From Pseudolabrys sp. FHR47 (GTDB taxonomy: Bacteria > Pseudomonadota > Alphaproteobacteria > Rhizobiales > Xanthobacteraceae), in NCBI RefSeq assembly GCF_005153485.1, contig NZ_CP039740.1, positions 4,453,520 through 4,517,519 of the forward strand: a stretch of DNA of 64,000 nucleotides. Direction: 5' to 3'. The first letter of the stretch is position 1; each line of letters opens with the position of its first letter. The notes beneath the pieces are model-generated. The model ran no database searches. It saw only the letters and a list, made by a program, of their open reading frames with translations, and was not told the DNA's origin. The translations under genes and the position numbers were made by a program. Shown here one piece after another: positions 31,818 to 41,225 of this stretch.

Positions 31818-32441
31818 ATGAAGACCGACCGGATGCAGCTCATCTGCGAGAGCCTGGCCTGCGAGCGCGGCGGGCGGCAGGTTTTTGCCGGCGTGAACTT
31901 CACGGTATCGGCCGGCGAGGCCATGGTCGTGACCGGGCGCAATGGCGCCGGTAAGTCGACCTTGCTGCGGGTGATCGCCGGGCTGCTGCGGGCGGCGGAA
32001 GGCCAGGTGACGCTGGCCGGCGGCCGCGAGGACGCGACGCTTCCGGAGCAGGCCCACTACCTCGGCCATCTCGACGCGGCCAAGCCTTCGCTGACGGTGC
32101 GGGAAAACCTGACCTTCTGGGCCGACTTTCTCGGGGCTTCGGACGAAGCGGCGATCGAATCCGCCCTCGAAGCCGTCGAATTAGACACGCTCGCCGACTT
32201 GCCGGCGGCCTACCTCTCGGCCGGGCAGAAGCGGCGGCTGTCGATCGCCCGGCTCCTGGCCGTCAAACGGCCGGTCTGGCTGCTCGACGAACCCACCTCC
32301 GCCCTCGACACCCAATCGCAGGACCGTCTTGCCGGATTCATGCGCGACCACCTTTCCGGTGGCGGCTTCATTGTTGCAGCGACCCACGGCCCAATTGGCC
32401 TCGACACTCCGCGGGAGTTGAAGATGGGGGCGGGAGGATGA
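31818..32441 (+). CDS. ccmA: Cytochrome c maturation ATPase CcmA
   Basis: A 207-residue ABC ATPase that, with CcmB, C and D, releases holo-CcmE for heme delivery to periplasmic c-type cytochromes. Walker A GRNGAGKST (40-48), signature LSAGQKRRLSIARL, and Walker B WLLDEPTSALD are present. ATG 31818 is taken as start; ATG 31833 is possible. The longer open frame upstream has no family support. Confidence 0.95.
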   Translation: MKTDRMQLICESLACERGGRQVFAGVNFTVSAGEAMVVTGRNGAGKSTLLRVIAGLLRAAEGQVTLAGGREDATLPEQAHYLGHLDAAKPSLTVRENLTFWADFLGASDEAAIESALEAVELDTLADLPAAYLSAGQKRRLSIARLLAVKRPVWLLDEPTSALDTQSQDRLAGFMRDHLSGGGFIVAATHGPIGLDTPRELKMGAGG

Positions 32442-32462
32442 GAGCCGCAAATCCAATCTTCC

Positions 32463-32550
32463 GTCATTCCCGCGAAAGCGGGAATCCAGCACGTCCTTGG
32501 GCAGGCGTCAGCGCGACAAAGAGCTGGATCCCCGCTTTCGCGGGGATGAC
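32463..32550. repeat. Extragenic palindrome, family A, copy 6
   Basis: GTCATTCCCGCGAAAGCGGG faces CCCCGCTTTCGCGGGGATGAC-type arms, with ATCCAGC and GAGCTGGAT inner pairs. It separates ccmA from ccmB inside what should be one operon. Confidence 0.88.
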
Positions 32551-32571
32551 CGGTTTAATGGAATGCCGCCA

Positions 32572-33240
32572 ATGACCGCTTTTACGGCCTTAATCCTCCG
32601 CGACATGCGTCTGTCCGTCCGCGTCGGCGGCGGCGCGCTAATGGGCGCGCTGTTCTATTTCGTCGTCGTCTCGATGATCCCCTTCGCCATCGGCCCGGAC
32701 CTCAACCTCCTGGCGCGGATCGGCCCGGCCATGCTGTGGATCGGCGCCCTGCTCTCGACGTTGCTCGCGCTCGACCGGCTGTTCGCCAGCGACCATGACG
32801 ACGGCTCGCTCGATCTTCTCACCATGAGCAGCCTGCCGCTGGAACTGACGGTCGCTGCCAAGGCCATCGCGCACTGGCTCACCACGGCGCTGCCGCTCAT
32901 CGTCATCACGCCGGTGCTCGGCCTGATGCTCAATGTCGAACTCACGGCGATGGGCTATGTCGCGCTGACCCTGCTTGCCGGCACGCCGTCGCTGACCTTC
33001 ATCGGCCTGATCGGCGCGGCCCTGTCCGTGACATTGCGACGCGGCGGCCTCCTGATGGCGATCCTGGTGCTGCCGCTGACAGTGCCGGTGCTGATCTTCG
33101 GCGTCGCCGCGGCGAACGCCGCCATCGTCGGGCCTGCGCCCTTCGGGCCGCCTTTCACCATCCTCTGCGCGCTGTCTCTGGCGAGTTTCGTGCTCGGACC
33201 TTTTGCCGCCGCGGCCGCCCTGCGGCAGGGACAGGAGTGA
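32572..33240 (+). CDS. ccmB: Heme exporter protein CcmB
   Basis: A 222-residue six-helix membrane subunit of the CcmABCD complex. MTAFTALILRDMRLSVR at the start and the helices LLSTLLALDRLFASDHDDGSLD and LTLLAGTPSLTFIGLIGAAL match the family, including the conserved D-x-DDGSL stretch. ATG 32563, three codons upstream, is an alternative start. A dispersed repeat lies just before the gene. Confidence 0.94.
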   Translation: MTAFTALILRDMRLSVRVGGGALMGALFYFVVVSMIPFAIGPDLNLLARIGPAMLWIGALLSTLLALDRLFASDHDDGSLDLLTMSSLPLELTVAAKAIAHWLTTALPLIVITPVLGLMLNVELTAMGYVALTLLAGTPSLTFIGLIGAALSVTLRRGGLLMAILVLPLTVPVLIFGVAAANAAIVGPAPFGPPFTILCALSLASFVLGPFAAAAALRQGQE

Positions 33241-33334
33241 CAATGAGTAACGAAGACATGACCGCGGCCTTGACTCACGTCATTGCCCGCCTGTCGCGCG
33301 CTGGCTAGATATCTGCCAGTCCTAGAGTTCAGAT

Positions 33335-34060
33335 ATGGCCCTGATCGACCTCGCCAACCCGACCCGTTTCCTTGTGCTGGCCAACCGCGTGCTGCCGTGG
33401 CTCGCGGCCGCGACCGCGATCGTCTTCGCCTACGGGCTCTATCGCGTCGCCTATGCGCCGGACGACTACCAGCAGGGCGCGACCGTCAAGATCATGTTCC
33501 TGCATGTGCCGTCGGCATGGCTGGCGATGATGGGCTGGGGCCTGATGACCGTCGCGGCGCTGGGGACTCTCGTATGGCGGCATCCGCTCGCCGATGTCGC
33601 GGTCAAAGCCGCGGCGCCGATCGGTGCCGCCTTCACCTTCATCTGCCTCATCACCGGCTCGCTGTGGGGCCGGCCGATGTGGGGCACCTATTGGGTGTGG
33701 GACGCGCGGCTGACCTCGGTGCTGGTGCTGTTCCTGCTCTATCTCGGCATGCTGGCTCTGTACTGGACCGCCGACGATCCGAACCGCGCTGCGCGCGCCG
33801 CCGCCATTCTGGCACTGGTCGGCGCCGTCAACATCCCGATCATCAAATTCTCGGTCGACTGGTGGAACACGCTACACCAGCCAGCCTCGGTCGTACGCAT
33901 GGACGGCCCGGCCATCGACCCGACGATCCTCGTGCCGCTATTGGTGATGGCACTGGCCTTCACGCTGCTGTTCTTCACATTGCACATCGCGGCGATGCGC
34001 AACGAAATTCTGCGCCGCCGCGTCCGTTCCATGCGCATGATGCAGGCGGCAAGCGCATGA
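33335..34060 (+). CDS. ccmC: Heme-handling protein CcmC
   Basis: A 241-residue six-helix membrane protein that presents heme to CcmE. The tryptophan-rich heme motif is WGTYWVWDARLTS (116-128), and the flanking histidines are His57 (FLHVPSAW) and His181 (NTLHQPASV). Its stop codon TGA lies inside a family D palindrome, which also encodes the last two or three residues. A 94-base gap separates it from ccmB. Confidence 0.96.
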   Translation: MALIDLANPTRFLVLANRVLPWLAAATAIVFAYGLYRVAYAPDDYQQGATVKIMFLHVPSAWLAMMGWGLMTVAALGTLVWRHPLADVAVKAAAPIGAAFTFICLITGSLWGRPMWGTYWVWDARLTSVLVLFLLYLGMLALYWTADDPNRAARAAAILALVGAVNIPIIKFSVDWWNTLHQPASVVRMDGPAIDPTILVPLLVMALAFTLLFFTLHIAAMRNEILRRRVRSMRMMQAASA

Positions 34061-34101
34061 CCCGGAAAAGTGTGAAGCGGTTTTCCGAAAAGGTCATGCG
34101 C
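34053..34101. repeat. Dispersed palindrome, family D, overlapping the ccmC stop
   Basis: GCGCATGACC (34053-34062) is the exact inverted copy of GGTCATGCGC (34092-34101), with CGGAAAA and TTTTCCG as inner arms. GCGCATGA occurs again at 34113 at the start of ccmD. Similar elements are known in many Hyphomicrobiales genomes. Confidence 0.85.
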
Positions 34102-34115
34102 AAAGGAAAGAGCGC

Positions 34116-34292
34116 ATGATGGCTCTCGGACCTCACGCGAGCTTCATTGTCGTCGCATATCTTGCGACCGTGATCGTCGTCCTCGGACTGACGGTCTGGA
34201 TCGTGCGCGACTATGCCGTGCAACGACGCATTCTCAACGACCTCGAAAGCCGCGGCATCAAGCGCCGTTCGCAGCGCGAGGACCGGGCATGA
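34116..34292 (+). CDS. ccmD: Heme exporter protein CcmD
   Basis: A 58-residue single-helix protein: MMALGPHASFIVVAYLATVI is followed by VVLGLTVWIVRDY and a charged cytoplasmic tail (QRRILNDLESRGIKRRSQ). CcmD stabilises CcmC-CcmE binding. The conserved HxxFI/Y start (PHASFI) and position between ccmC and ccmG identify it. Its TGA overlaps the ccmG ATG (ATGA). Confidence 0.92.
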   Translation: MMALGPHASFIVVAYLATVIVVLGLTVWIVRDYAVQRRILNDLESRGIKRRSQREDRA

Positions 34293-34897
34293 GCGCCGTG
34301 GACGACAACGCCCCGCCCAAGCGCTCACGCGGTCTGCTGCTGGCTTTGCCGCTCGCGATATTCGTTGCCATCGCCGCGCTGTTCTATTTCGGCCTGATCG
34401 CCGGCGATCCGTCGAAGCTGCCATCGGCGCTGATCGGCAAACCCGTGCCGCCAACCAACCTGCCGCCGCTCGAGGCCTTGGCCGTCAATGGCAAACCGGT
34501 GCCGGGCCTGACGGACGACATGCTCAAGGGCCAGGTGACTCTGGTGAATGTCTGGGCGTCGTGGTGCGTGCCGTGTCACGACGAAGCGCCGCTGCTCGAC
34601 GCACTCGCCAAAGATCAAAGCTATAAGGACAAGCGTTTCGCCATCGTCGGCATCAATTACAAGGACGTCGCCGAGAATGCACGGCGCTTCCTCAACCGCT
34701 ACGGCAATCCCTTTAGCGCCGTCGGCGTCGACGAGAAGGGCCGCGCCTCGATCGACTGGGGCGTCTATGGCGTGCCGGAGACCTTCCTGGTCGGCCGCGA
34801 CGGCCGCATCGCCTACAAACTGGTCGGCCCGATTACGCCGCAAAATCTCGAGGCCGTGCTCAAGCCGCAGATCGAAAAGGCGCTGCAACAGCCTTAA
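34289..34897 (+). CDS. ccmG: Thiol:disulfide interchange protein CcmG/DsbE
   Basis: A 202-residue membrane-anchored periplasmic thioredoxin. N-terminal anchor LLLALPLAIFVAIAALFYFGL (about 16-36), then a thioredoxin fold with Cys93/Cys96 in WASWCVPCHDEAP and cis-Pro in YGVPETFLV. It keeps the apocytochrome CxxCH thiols reduced before heme attachment. The first ATG overlaps ccmD's stop. ccmE, ccmF and ccmH are not in this window, so the maturation set must be split over the genome. Confidence 0.95.
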   Translation: MSAVDDNAPPKRSRGLLLALPLAIFVAIAALFYFGLIAGDPSKLPSALIGKPVPPTNLPPLEALAVNGKPVPGLTDDMLKGQVTLVNVWASWCVPCHDEAPLLDALAKDQSYKDKRFAIVGINYKDVAENARRFLNRYGNPFSAVGVDEKGRASIDWGVYGVPETFLVGRDGRIAYKLVGPITPQNLEAVLKPQIEKALQQP

Positions 34898-34988
34898 CCA
34901 CGAGCCATTCGCGCCCGTAACCAAACGTTAGAGCCGGCAATGATACCCCTCACCCACGTCCGTCCCGTGGGCAGGAAGGATCAGCCTT

Positions 34989-36089
34989 TTGCACTCGACC
35001 AGCGGCCAGCACTTCTCCCGGCTCGACCACCTGCGCGCCTTCGCCGCCTATCTGGTCTTCGTCTGGCATTTCCTGCACATGACGCCGGATTTTCCGGTGC
35101 CCTATGCCAGCCAGCCGGTGTTTCCGCTGGCGTTGTTTGACGAGGGCCACACCGGCGTCGCCCTGTTCATGACGTTGTCCGGCTATCTGTTTGCCAAGCT
35201 GGTTGGCGATAACGAAATCGACTTCCCCAACTTCCTGTGGAACCGGGCGATGCGGCTGGCGCCGCTCCTGATCCTGTGCCTCGCCGCCTGGGTCGTCATC
35301 GGGCAGATGGGCGGCACGCCGATCCTGGCGAGCGATCTCATCTATGGCTTCCTGCTGCCGACCTGGCCCTATGGCGCGTGGTCGATCGCAATCGAGCTAC
35401 ACTTCTATCTCATATTTCCATTGCTGCTGTTGCTGGTGCGCCGCCAGGGCCCGGGCGCGCTGATGCTGGTGGTTGCCGGTGCGCTGGCGTTGCGCGTGAA
35501 CTGGTGGCTCACCTTCGGCGAGGCGCAGCACATCGCCTACTGGACCATCTTCGGCCGCATCGATCAGTTCGTGTTCGGCATGATCTTCGCCTTCGCGACA
35601 ATGTCCGGCACGTTACGCCGGCCGGCGCTCAACATCGTCACGGCGATTTCGATGCTGTCGTTCCTGATCATCTGGACGCAGTTCGATGCCATGGGCGGCT
35701 TTCATAACCGCACCGGCGCGCCATCAACGCATCCGATCTGGATCGTCATTCCGACGATCGAGGCCATCGCCTTCGGCGCCTTGATCGCCTGGTATGACGG
35801 CACGACTTTCCGCATCCCCGCGGCCGTTGATGCCGCGCTGACGCGGATCGGCGAATGGTCGTACTCGATTTATCTCTTGCACTTCTTCCCGATCATCGCG
35901 CTGCGTCACACCTTCTGGGGCCGCAGCGGCAGCGCCGATGATTTCTATGTCGCGTGGCTCAGCGCGACATTGGCCTTCATCGCCTTCCTGCCGGTGGCGG
36001 CGATGTCCTACAATTTGCTCGAGAAGCGCTTTCTCGCCTTCCGCAAACCTTATCTGCGCGAACGCGCCGCGACGGCGCCCGCCGCCTGA
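34989..36089 (+). CDS. Acyltransferase 3 family membrane protein
   Basis: A 366-residue protein with about ten hydrophobic helices. The start region HFSRLDHLRAFAAYLVFVWHF carries the catalytic-type LDxLRxxA block with a following His; the middle holds SIAIELHFYLIFPLLLLL, both family signatures. Members acylate sugars or lipids of the cell surface. The start appears to be TTG 34989, with AGGAAGGA 7 bases upstream; no ATG is suitably placed. It converges on yciB with a 2-base gap. Confidence 0.9.
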   Translation: MHSTSGQHFSRLDHLRAFAAYLVFVWHFLHMTPDFPVPYASQPVFPLALFDEGHTGVALFMTLSGYLFAKLVGDNEIDFPNFLWNRAMRLAPLLILCLAAWVVIGQMGGTPILASDLIYGFLLPTWPYGAWSIAIELHFYLIFPLLLLLVRRQGPGALMLVVAGALALRVNWWLTFGEAQHIAYWTIFGRIDQFVFGMIFAFATMSGTLRRPALNIVTAISMLSFLIIWTQFDAMGGFHNRTGAPSTHPIWIVIPTIEAIAFGALIAWYDGTTFRIPAAVDAALTRIGEWSYSIYLLHFFPIIALRHTFWGRSGSADDFYVAWLSATLAFIAFLPVAAMSYNLLEKRFLAFRKPYLRERAATAPAA

Positions 36090-36091
36090 GC

Positions 36092-36658
36092 CTACGGCTT
36101 CTTGTCGGGCGCGGCGTATTTGTTCAGCAGGGGCACCTGCGCGATGCCGAACAGCAGCGTCAGCGGCACGAAGCCGAACAGCTTGAAATTAACCCAGAAG
36201 TCCGTCGTCTGCGTGCGCCAGACCGCCTCGTTGAGCACGGCGAGAAAGACGAAGAACAGCATCCAGCGCCAGGTCAGCTTGCGCCAGCCTTCGTCGGTGA
36301 TGTGGAACACCGAGTCGAAGACGATATTGAGCAGCGGCTTGTTGAACACGATGCCGAACAGCAGCGCGCCGGCGAACAGGAGATAGATGATGGTCGGCTT
36401 GAGCTTGATGAACACGTCGTCGTGCAGCACAAGCGTCAGCCCGCCGAAGACCAGTACCACCACCGCCGTGACCACCGGCATGACGGCGATATGCCGCGTC
36501 AATGCATAGGAGACGGCGAGTGCGGCCAGCACCGCGACCATGAAGCCGCCGGTGGCGTAATAGATGCCAAGTCGGGAATTCATGACGAAGAACAGGATCA
36601 GCGGCCCGATGTCGAGCGCCAGCTTGAGCAGGGGATTGAGTTGTTTTTTGTCAGCCAT
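36092..36658 (-). CDS. yciB: Inner membrane-spanning protein YciB / septation protein A
   Basis: A 188-residue protein with five or six helices. LNPLLKLALDIGPLILFFVMNSRLGIYYATG and the C-terminal NEAVWRTQTTDFWVNFKLFGFVPLTLLF are hallmarks of the YciB (IspZ) family, linked to envelope synthesis at the septum. Its ATG directly abuts the ftsY stop, so the two are translated from one message. Confidence 0.95.
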   Translation of the reverse strand: MADKKQLNPLLKLALDIGPLILFFVMNSRLGIYYATGGFMVAVLAALAVSYALTRHIAVMPVVTAVVVLVFGGLTLVLHDDVFIKLKPTIIYLLFAGALLFGIVFNKPLLNIVFDSVFHITDEGWRKLTWRWMLFFVFLAVLNEAVWRTQTTDFWVNFKLFGFVPLTLLFGIAQVPLLNKYAAPDKKP

Positions 36659-37591
36659 TTAATCCTCAATCCCCACCACCGCGCGGGCGAAATCGCGCGC
36701 AGTGAAATCGCTCAGGTCGTCGACGCCTTCGCCGACGCCGATGAAGTGCACCGGCAGTTTGAACTTCTCAGCAATCGCCACAAGGATGCCGCCGCGCGCG
36801 GTGCCGTCGAGCTTGGTCATCACGAGACCGGTGACGCCCGCGATCTTGCCGAAGATCTCGACCTGGCTCAGCGCGTTCTGCCCGACAGTGGCATCGAGCA
36901 CCAGCAGCACGGCATGCGGCGCCGAGGGCTCCACCTTGCGGATGACGCGCACGACCTTTTCCAGCTCGTTCATCAATTCGGCACGGTTCTGCAGACGGCC
37001 GGCGGTGTCGATGAGCACGACCTCGGTGCCGTCGGCCTTGGCCTGCGTCACCGCATCGAAGGCGAGGCCGGCCGGATCGGCGCCGGGCGTGCGGGCGACG
37101 ACCGAGGCGCCGGTACGCTCGGCCCAGATCTTGAGCTGATCGATAGCGGCGGCACGGAACGTGTCGGCCGCGACCAGCATCACCTTTTTGCCCTGGGCGC
37201 GGAAGCGCGCCGACATCTTGCCAATGGTGGTGGTCTTGCCCGAACCGTTGACGCCAGAAACCAGGATGACGAAAGGCTGCGCGGTGACTTCGAGCGGCTT
37301 GGCCACCGGCGCCATTACCTTCTCGATCTCGCCGGCGAGCAGCGCGCGCAATTCGTCCGGCGCAATGCCCTTCTCGTAACGGCCGCCGCCGAGCGTTTCG
37401 GCGATGCGCGAGGCAAAGCCGACACCGAGATCGGCGCGGATCAGCTCATTCTCCAGATCGTCGAGCGTGGCGGCATCAAGCTTGCGCTTGGTGACGAGAT
37501 CGCTGATCGCGGTTCCGAGCGAGGCCGAGGTACGCTTGAGACCGCCGCTCAGGCGCTTCCACCAGCTCTGCTTTTCGGTCGTCTCGTTCAT
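36659..37591 (-). CDS. ftsY: Signal recognition particle receptor FtsY
   Basis: A 310-residue SRP receptor GTPase. After a short N-terminal segment and the four-helix N domain (about 20-95), the G domain shows G1 GVNGSGKTTT (113-122), DTFRAAAIDQL, G3 DTAGRLQNRAEL and TKLDGTARGG. The long acidic A domain of E. coli FtsY is missing, as is common in alphaproteobacteria. Together with ffh (43718-45277) it targets membrane proteins. MNETTEKQSWWKRL at 37591 is the best start. Confidence 0.97.
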   Translation of the reverse strand: MNETTEKQSWWKRLSGGLKRTSASLGTAISDLVTKRKLDAATLDDLENELIRADLGVGFASRIAETLGGGRYEKGIAPDELRALLAGEIEKVMAPVAKPLEVTAQPFVILVSGVNGSGKTTTIGKMSARFRAQGKKVMLVAADTFRAAAIDQLKIWAERTGASVVARTPGADPAGLAFDAVTQAKADGTEVVLIDTAGRLQNRAELMNELEKVVRVIRKVEPSAPHAVLLVLDATVGQNALSQVEIFGKIAGVTGLVMTKLDGTARGGILVAIAEKFKLPVHFIGVGEGVDDLSDFTARDFARAVVGIED

Positions 37592-37651
37592 TGCCAGTTC
37601 CCAGGGAGCCGCGCCCCTGATACCCGTTTCGGCGGCCATTGGTAAGAAATT

Positions 37652-38398
37652 ATGACCCCCGACGAGATGCTCGCCCGCCTCCTCTACCGTGACGGCATGA
37701 TGCTGGTCGTCGACAAGCCGGCGGGGCTGTCCGTCCATCGCGGGCCCAAAGGCGGCCATAGCCTCGAGGACTATTTCGGCGCGCTGCGCTTTGGCCTGCC
37801 ACGCGACCCGGCGCTGGCGCACCGCCTCGACAAGGATACCTCGGGCTGCCTCGTGCTCGGCCGCCACCGCAAGGCGCTGGCGCTGCTCGGCAAGCTGTTC
37901 AAGCAGGGCAAGGTCGGCAAGACCTACTGGGCCGTGGTCGAAGGCGGCCCGGCCGAGGACGAAGGCCTGATCGACATGGCGCTCGCCGAACTCGACAAGA
38001 CCCGCGGCTGGTGGATGAAGCCCGATCCGAGCGGCAAGCCGGCGCAATCGACGTGGAAGGTGATGGGGCGCGGGGAAGGCAAAGCATGGCTCGCGCTTGA
38101 GCCGCTGACCGGCCGCACGCATCAACTGCGCGTGCATTGCGCCGAGATGGGCTTTCCCATTGTCGGCGATCCGATCTATGGCAGCGCCGATCGCAGCGGG
38201 GTGCCGCCGCTGCATCTGCACTCACGCAGCATCACGGTGCCGATCTCGAAGAACAAGCCGGCGGTGACGATCGAAGCGCCGGTGCCGGAGCATATGCGGG
38301 AGTTGCTGCGCGCGTGCGGGTGGTCAGGCAGCGAGCAGTTGCCGCCCGTCGTGACCGGCGACGGTGAGATCGAGAAACAGCCCCGGCGCGACGGGTGA
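37652..38398 (+). CDS. RluA-family pseudouridine synthase
   Basis: A 248-residue enzyme. The catalytic motif HRLDKDTSGCLV contains Asp60; MLVVDKPAGLSVHRG and GRTHQLRVHCAEMGFPIVGD are further RluA blocks. There is no S4 domain. It modifies uridines in rRNA or tRNA; the exact site cannot be predicted. It runs against the dapF-mtaB-ftsY-yciB set, and its last 25 codons overlap the end of mtaB on the other strand. The C-terminal residues after about 224 are Pro/Gly-rich and not family-like. Confidence 0.92.
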   Translation: MTPDEMLARLLYRDGMMLVVDKPAGLSVHRGPKGGHSLEDYFGALRFGLPRDPALAHRLDKDTSGCLVLGRHRKALALLGKLFKQGKVGKTYWAVVEGGPAEDEGLIDMALAELDKTRGWWMKPDPSGKPAQSTWKVMGRGEGKAWLALEPLTGRTHQLRVHCAEMGFPIVGDPIYGSADRSGVPPLHLHSRSITVPISKNKPAVTIEAPVPEHMRELLRACGWSGSEQLPPVVTGDGEIEKQPRRDG

Positions 38399-39556
38399 AT
38401 TCAGTCGTACTGGCGTGAACTGCTCGGTGCGGGCGATGCCGCCGCGCTCGGTCAGCACGCGATGCGTCGCACCGACTTGCGCATCGAGATGCGCGCGTAA
38501 GGCAGCCTCGCCGCGCTCGCGCAGACGCTGCGCGCGTTCCTTGACGACAGCGCGGTCGAGCTGCGGCATCCTCGCCGCCGGCGTACCGGGCCGCGGCGAG
38601 AACGGAAAGACATGAAGCTGGGTCAGCCCGCAGTCGTCGACCAGATCGAGCGAGCGCGCAAACATGTTGTCGGTCTCAGTCGGGAAGCCGGCGATGATGT
38701 CGGCGCCGAACACGACATCCGGCCGCAGCCGGCGCACCTCGTTGCAGAAGGCGATGGCGTCGGCACGCGAATGCCGCCGCTTCATGCGCTTGAGGATCAT
38801 GTCGTCGCCGGCCTGCAGCGACAGATGCAGATGCGGCATCAGCCGCGGCTCGTTCGCCAGCGCATCGAGCAGATCGGCGTCGGCCTCGACGGAATCAATC
38901 GACGACAGCCGCAGCCGCGCGATCTCCGGCACCTCATGCAGCAGCCGCTTGACCAGCGCGCCGAGCTTCAATTCGCCATCGCGATAGCTGGTGATATCGA
39001 CGCCGGTCAGCACGATCTCGCGATAACCATTCGATGTGAGCCGCCGCGCCTGCGCAATCACATCAGCGATCGGCAGCGAGCGCGAATTGCCGCGCCCGAA
39101 CGGGATGATACAGAACGTGCAGCGATGGTCGCAGCCGTTCTGCACCTGCACGAACGCGCGGGTGTGGCCGTCGATATGATCCACGCCATGCGCCTTGATG
39201 CCGGTCGAGGCCATGATGTCGCCGACCGAAACGCGCGCCTCGCCGCGCCACGCTTTTTGCCATTCTTGCGCGGAAAGCTTCTCCTCATTGCCGAGCACGC
39301 GATCGACTTCCGGCAGCGCCGCGAACGGCGCACTGTCGGCCTGGGCCGCGCAACCGGTGACGATGATTTTTGTATCGGGCCTCTCGCGCCGGACGCGGCG
39401 GATGCTCTGTCGCGCCTGCTTCACGGCTTCCGCCGTCACCGCGCAGGTGTTGAACACCACGGCATCGGTGACGCCGCCAGCCTCCGCCTCGCGCTTGATC
39501 ACTTCGGATTCGGCAATGTTCAGCCGGCAGCCGAAGGTCAGCACCTCGACGCTCAC
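38324..39556 (-). CDS. mtaB: tRNA t6A37 methylthiotransferase MtaB
   Basis: A 410-residue radical-SAM enzyme adding a methylthio group to t6A at tRNA position 37. The N-terminal domain has Cys10, Cys38 and Cys69 ([20 protein letters not shown]), and the radical-SAM cluster Cys142-Cys146-Cys149 ([16 protein letters not shown]) follows. TRAM-type C-terminal region ends the protein. The start is GTG 39556, whose GTGA overlaps the dapF stop. The tail overlaps the RluA-family gene by 75 bases. Confidence 0.95.
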   Translation of the reverse strand: MSVEVLTFGCRLNIAESEVIKREAEAGGVTDAVVFNTCAVTAEAVKQARQSIRRVRRERPDTKIIVTGCAAQADSAPFAALPEVDRVLGNEEKLSAQEWQKAWRGEARVSVGDIMASTGIKAHGVDHIDGHTRAFVQVQNGCDHRCTFCIIPFGRGNSRSLPIADVIAQARRLTSNGYREIVLTGVDITSYRDGELKLGALVKRLLHEVPEIARLRLSSIDSVEADADLLDALANEPRLMPHLHLSLQAGDDMILKRMKRRHSRADAIAFCNEVRRLRPDVVFGADIIAGFPTETDNMFARSLDLVDDCGLTQLHVFPFSPRPGTPAARMPQLDRAVVKERAQRLRERGEAALRAHLDAQVGATHRVLTERGGIARTEQFTPVRLNSPVAPGLFLDLTVAGHDGRQLLAA

Positions 39557-40437
39557 GGCGTTGGCGCCTTCTCGAACAGCTTTTCGTCGAACGTGCCGTT
39601 GAACTCGAACTCGACCGGCCCGGTCATCAGCACGTGATCGTCGCTGGCACGCCATTCGATGACGAGTTCGCCGCCAGGCAGCGTCATATGCACCTTGCGC
39701 TCGGTGCGCTTGAGCCGTGCCGCCGCCACCGCGGTGGCGCAGGCGGCCGAGCCGCAGGCGCGCGTCAAGCCGGCGCCGCGCTCCCAGGTGCGCATGACGA
39801 TGTGCTCGCGATCGACAATATGCGCGAGCGTGATGTTGGCGCGGTCGGGAAAGATCGGATGATTTTCGAGCAGCGGCCCGAACTTTTCCAGATCGTAGGC
39901 ATAAGGATCGTCGACCCAGAAGATGGCGTGCGGGTTGCCCATGTTGACGACCGACGGCGAATGCAGGATCGGCGCATCGATCGGCCCGACCTGCAACTCG
40001 ATGATCCGCGTGTCGCGGAATTCCTCGGCCAGCGGAATCTCGTTCCAGGCAAAGCGCGGCTTGCCCATGTCGACGGTGAATTGGCCGTTATCGTTCTTCC
40101 AGGCGTTGAGAATGCCGGCGCCGGTTTCGAACACCAGCTTGGACTTGCCGTTCGCATCTGAGACGATGGTCGCGACGCAACGCATGCCGTTGCCGCAGGC
40201 GCCGGCTTCGGAGCCGTCGCTGTTGTAAATGCGGATGAAGGCTTCGGTGCCCGGCGTGCGCGGCGGATAGAGCGCCATTAATTGGTCATAAGGCGCACCG
40301 GCAGGCGATGCGGCGGCGCGCGCCTCGTCGGCGGCGATCGGCACAGCGCGCGGCGTATCGGCACGCAGATCGACAACGACGATCTCGTTGCCGGCGCCGT
40401 TCATCTTCACGAAAGCCTTGTTGGAAAGCGCACCCAT
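39553..40437 (-). CDS. dapF: Diaminopimelate epimerase
   Basis: A 294-residue cofactor-free epimerase converting LL- to meso-diaminopimelate for lysine and peptidoglycan. The two catalytic cysteines are Cys81 ([13 protein letters not shown]) and Cys228 ([14 protein letters not shown]), both in intact motifs. It leads the dapF-mtaB pair and shares a 4-base overlap with mtaB. Confidence 0.97.
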   Translation of the reverse strand: MGALSNKAFVKMNGAGNEIVVVDLRADTPRAVPIAADEARAAASPAGAPYDQLMALYPPRTPGTEAFIRIYNSDGSEAGACGNGMRCVATIVSDANGKSKLVFETGAGILNAWKNDNGQFTVDMGKPRFAWNEIPLAEEFRDTRIIELQVGPIDAPILHSPSVVNMGNPHAIFWVDDPYAYDLEKFGPLLENHPIFPDRANITLAHIVDREHIVMRTWERGAGLTRACGSAACATAVAAARLKRTERKVHMTLPGGELVIEWRASDDHVLMTGPVEFEFNGTFDEKLFEKAPTP

Positions 40438-40577
40438 GATCCGCCAGCGGTTCTGGAAAACCGGGACCTTGCCCGGCTTTCGCCCGGTTTATATGGCCAA
40501 AGATCGTCCCATTGGCTAGGGGCCATGATAGAATCACCTGCCTAACCGAATCGCCGGAAAAGGACGGAGAGCGCACG

Positions 40578-41225
40578 ATGTCTGGAGCGCGGAGCCTCGG
40601 CTTGTACCTTGGCTTGCACCTTGCCTTGGCGGCGATCGCGGCGGTCTGGCTGGCGACGGGTCCGAACGCGCTGGCGCAAGGCGCTCCGCCCAAGCCGGGC
40701 CCGACCCCGGCGGCGCCGATGCCGGATATCAAGCCGCATGTGCCGCTGCCCGCCCAGCCCGGCGACGCCTTCGGCGAGGAAGTGCAACTTCCCGACCGCA
40801 ATGTCGTCTACATCAAGGGTCACACCAACTGGGATACGGCCTTCGATACATTGATCGACGCCTTCAAGTCGCTGAACGATTACCTCACCAAGCAGAACAT
40901 CAAGCCCGCCGGCCCTTATCTCACCGTCTATACCGAGACCGACGACACCGGATTCTCGTTCCAGGCCGGCGTCATCATCGCGCAGCCGCTCGCCAATCCG
41001 CCGAAAGGCGACATCGCCTCGGGCAAGGCGCCCGCCGGCAAGGCGCTGAAGTTCGTCCATCGCGGTTCCTATGACGCGATGGATACGACTTACGAGGCGA
41101 TCACCAATTATCTCGACGATCGCAATCTCGAAGCACAGGATCTGTTCATCGAGGAATTCGCCACGGATCCTGCCAAGAGCGATCCGAACTCTCTCGTCAT
41201 CAACGTCTATGTGCCGGTGAAATGA
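40578..41225 (+). CDS. GyrI-like effector-binding domain protein, membrane-anchored or exported
   Basis: A 215-residue protein with an N-terminal hydrophobic segment (LGLYLGLHLALAAIAAVWLA, residues 8-27) then a Pro-rich linker (about 35-60) and a GyrI/SOUL-type domain (NVVYIKGHTNWDTAFDTLIDAFKSLNDYL, later GFSFQAGVIIAQPL and KFVHRGSYDAMDTTYEAITNYL). Such domains bind small ligands in regulators; here it is in the envelope, with no DNA-binding domain. GGAGAG precedes ATG 40578. The gene overlaps the next one as ATGA. Confidence 0.85.
   Translation: MSGARSLGLYLGLHLALAAIAAVWLATGPNALAQGAPPKPGPTPAAPMPDIKPHVPLPAQPGDAFGEEVQLPDRNVVYIKGHTNWDTAFDTLIDAFKSLNDYLTKQNIKPAGPYLTVYTETDDTGFSFQAGVIIAQPLANPPKGDIASGKAPAGKALKFVHRGSYDAMDTTYEAITNYLDDRNLEAQDLFIEEFATDPAKSDPNSLVINVYVPVK

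Noticed and set aside
33243..33308. A 21-codon frame between ccmB and ccmC (MSNEDMTAALTHVIARLSRA followed by Gly).
   Set aside because: Too short, no family likeness, and no separate ribosome site; a chance frame is more likely.
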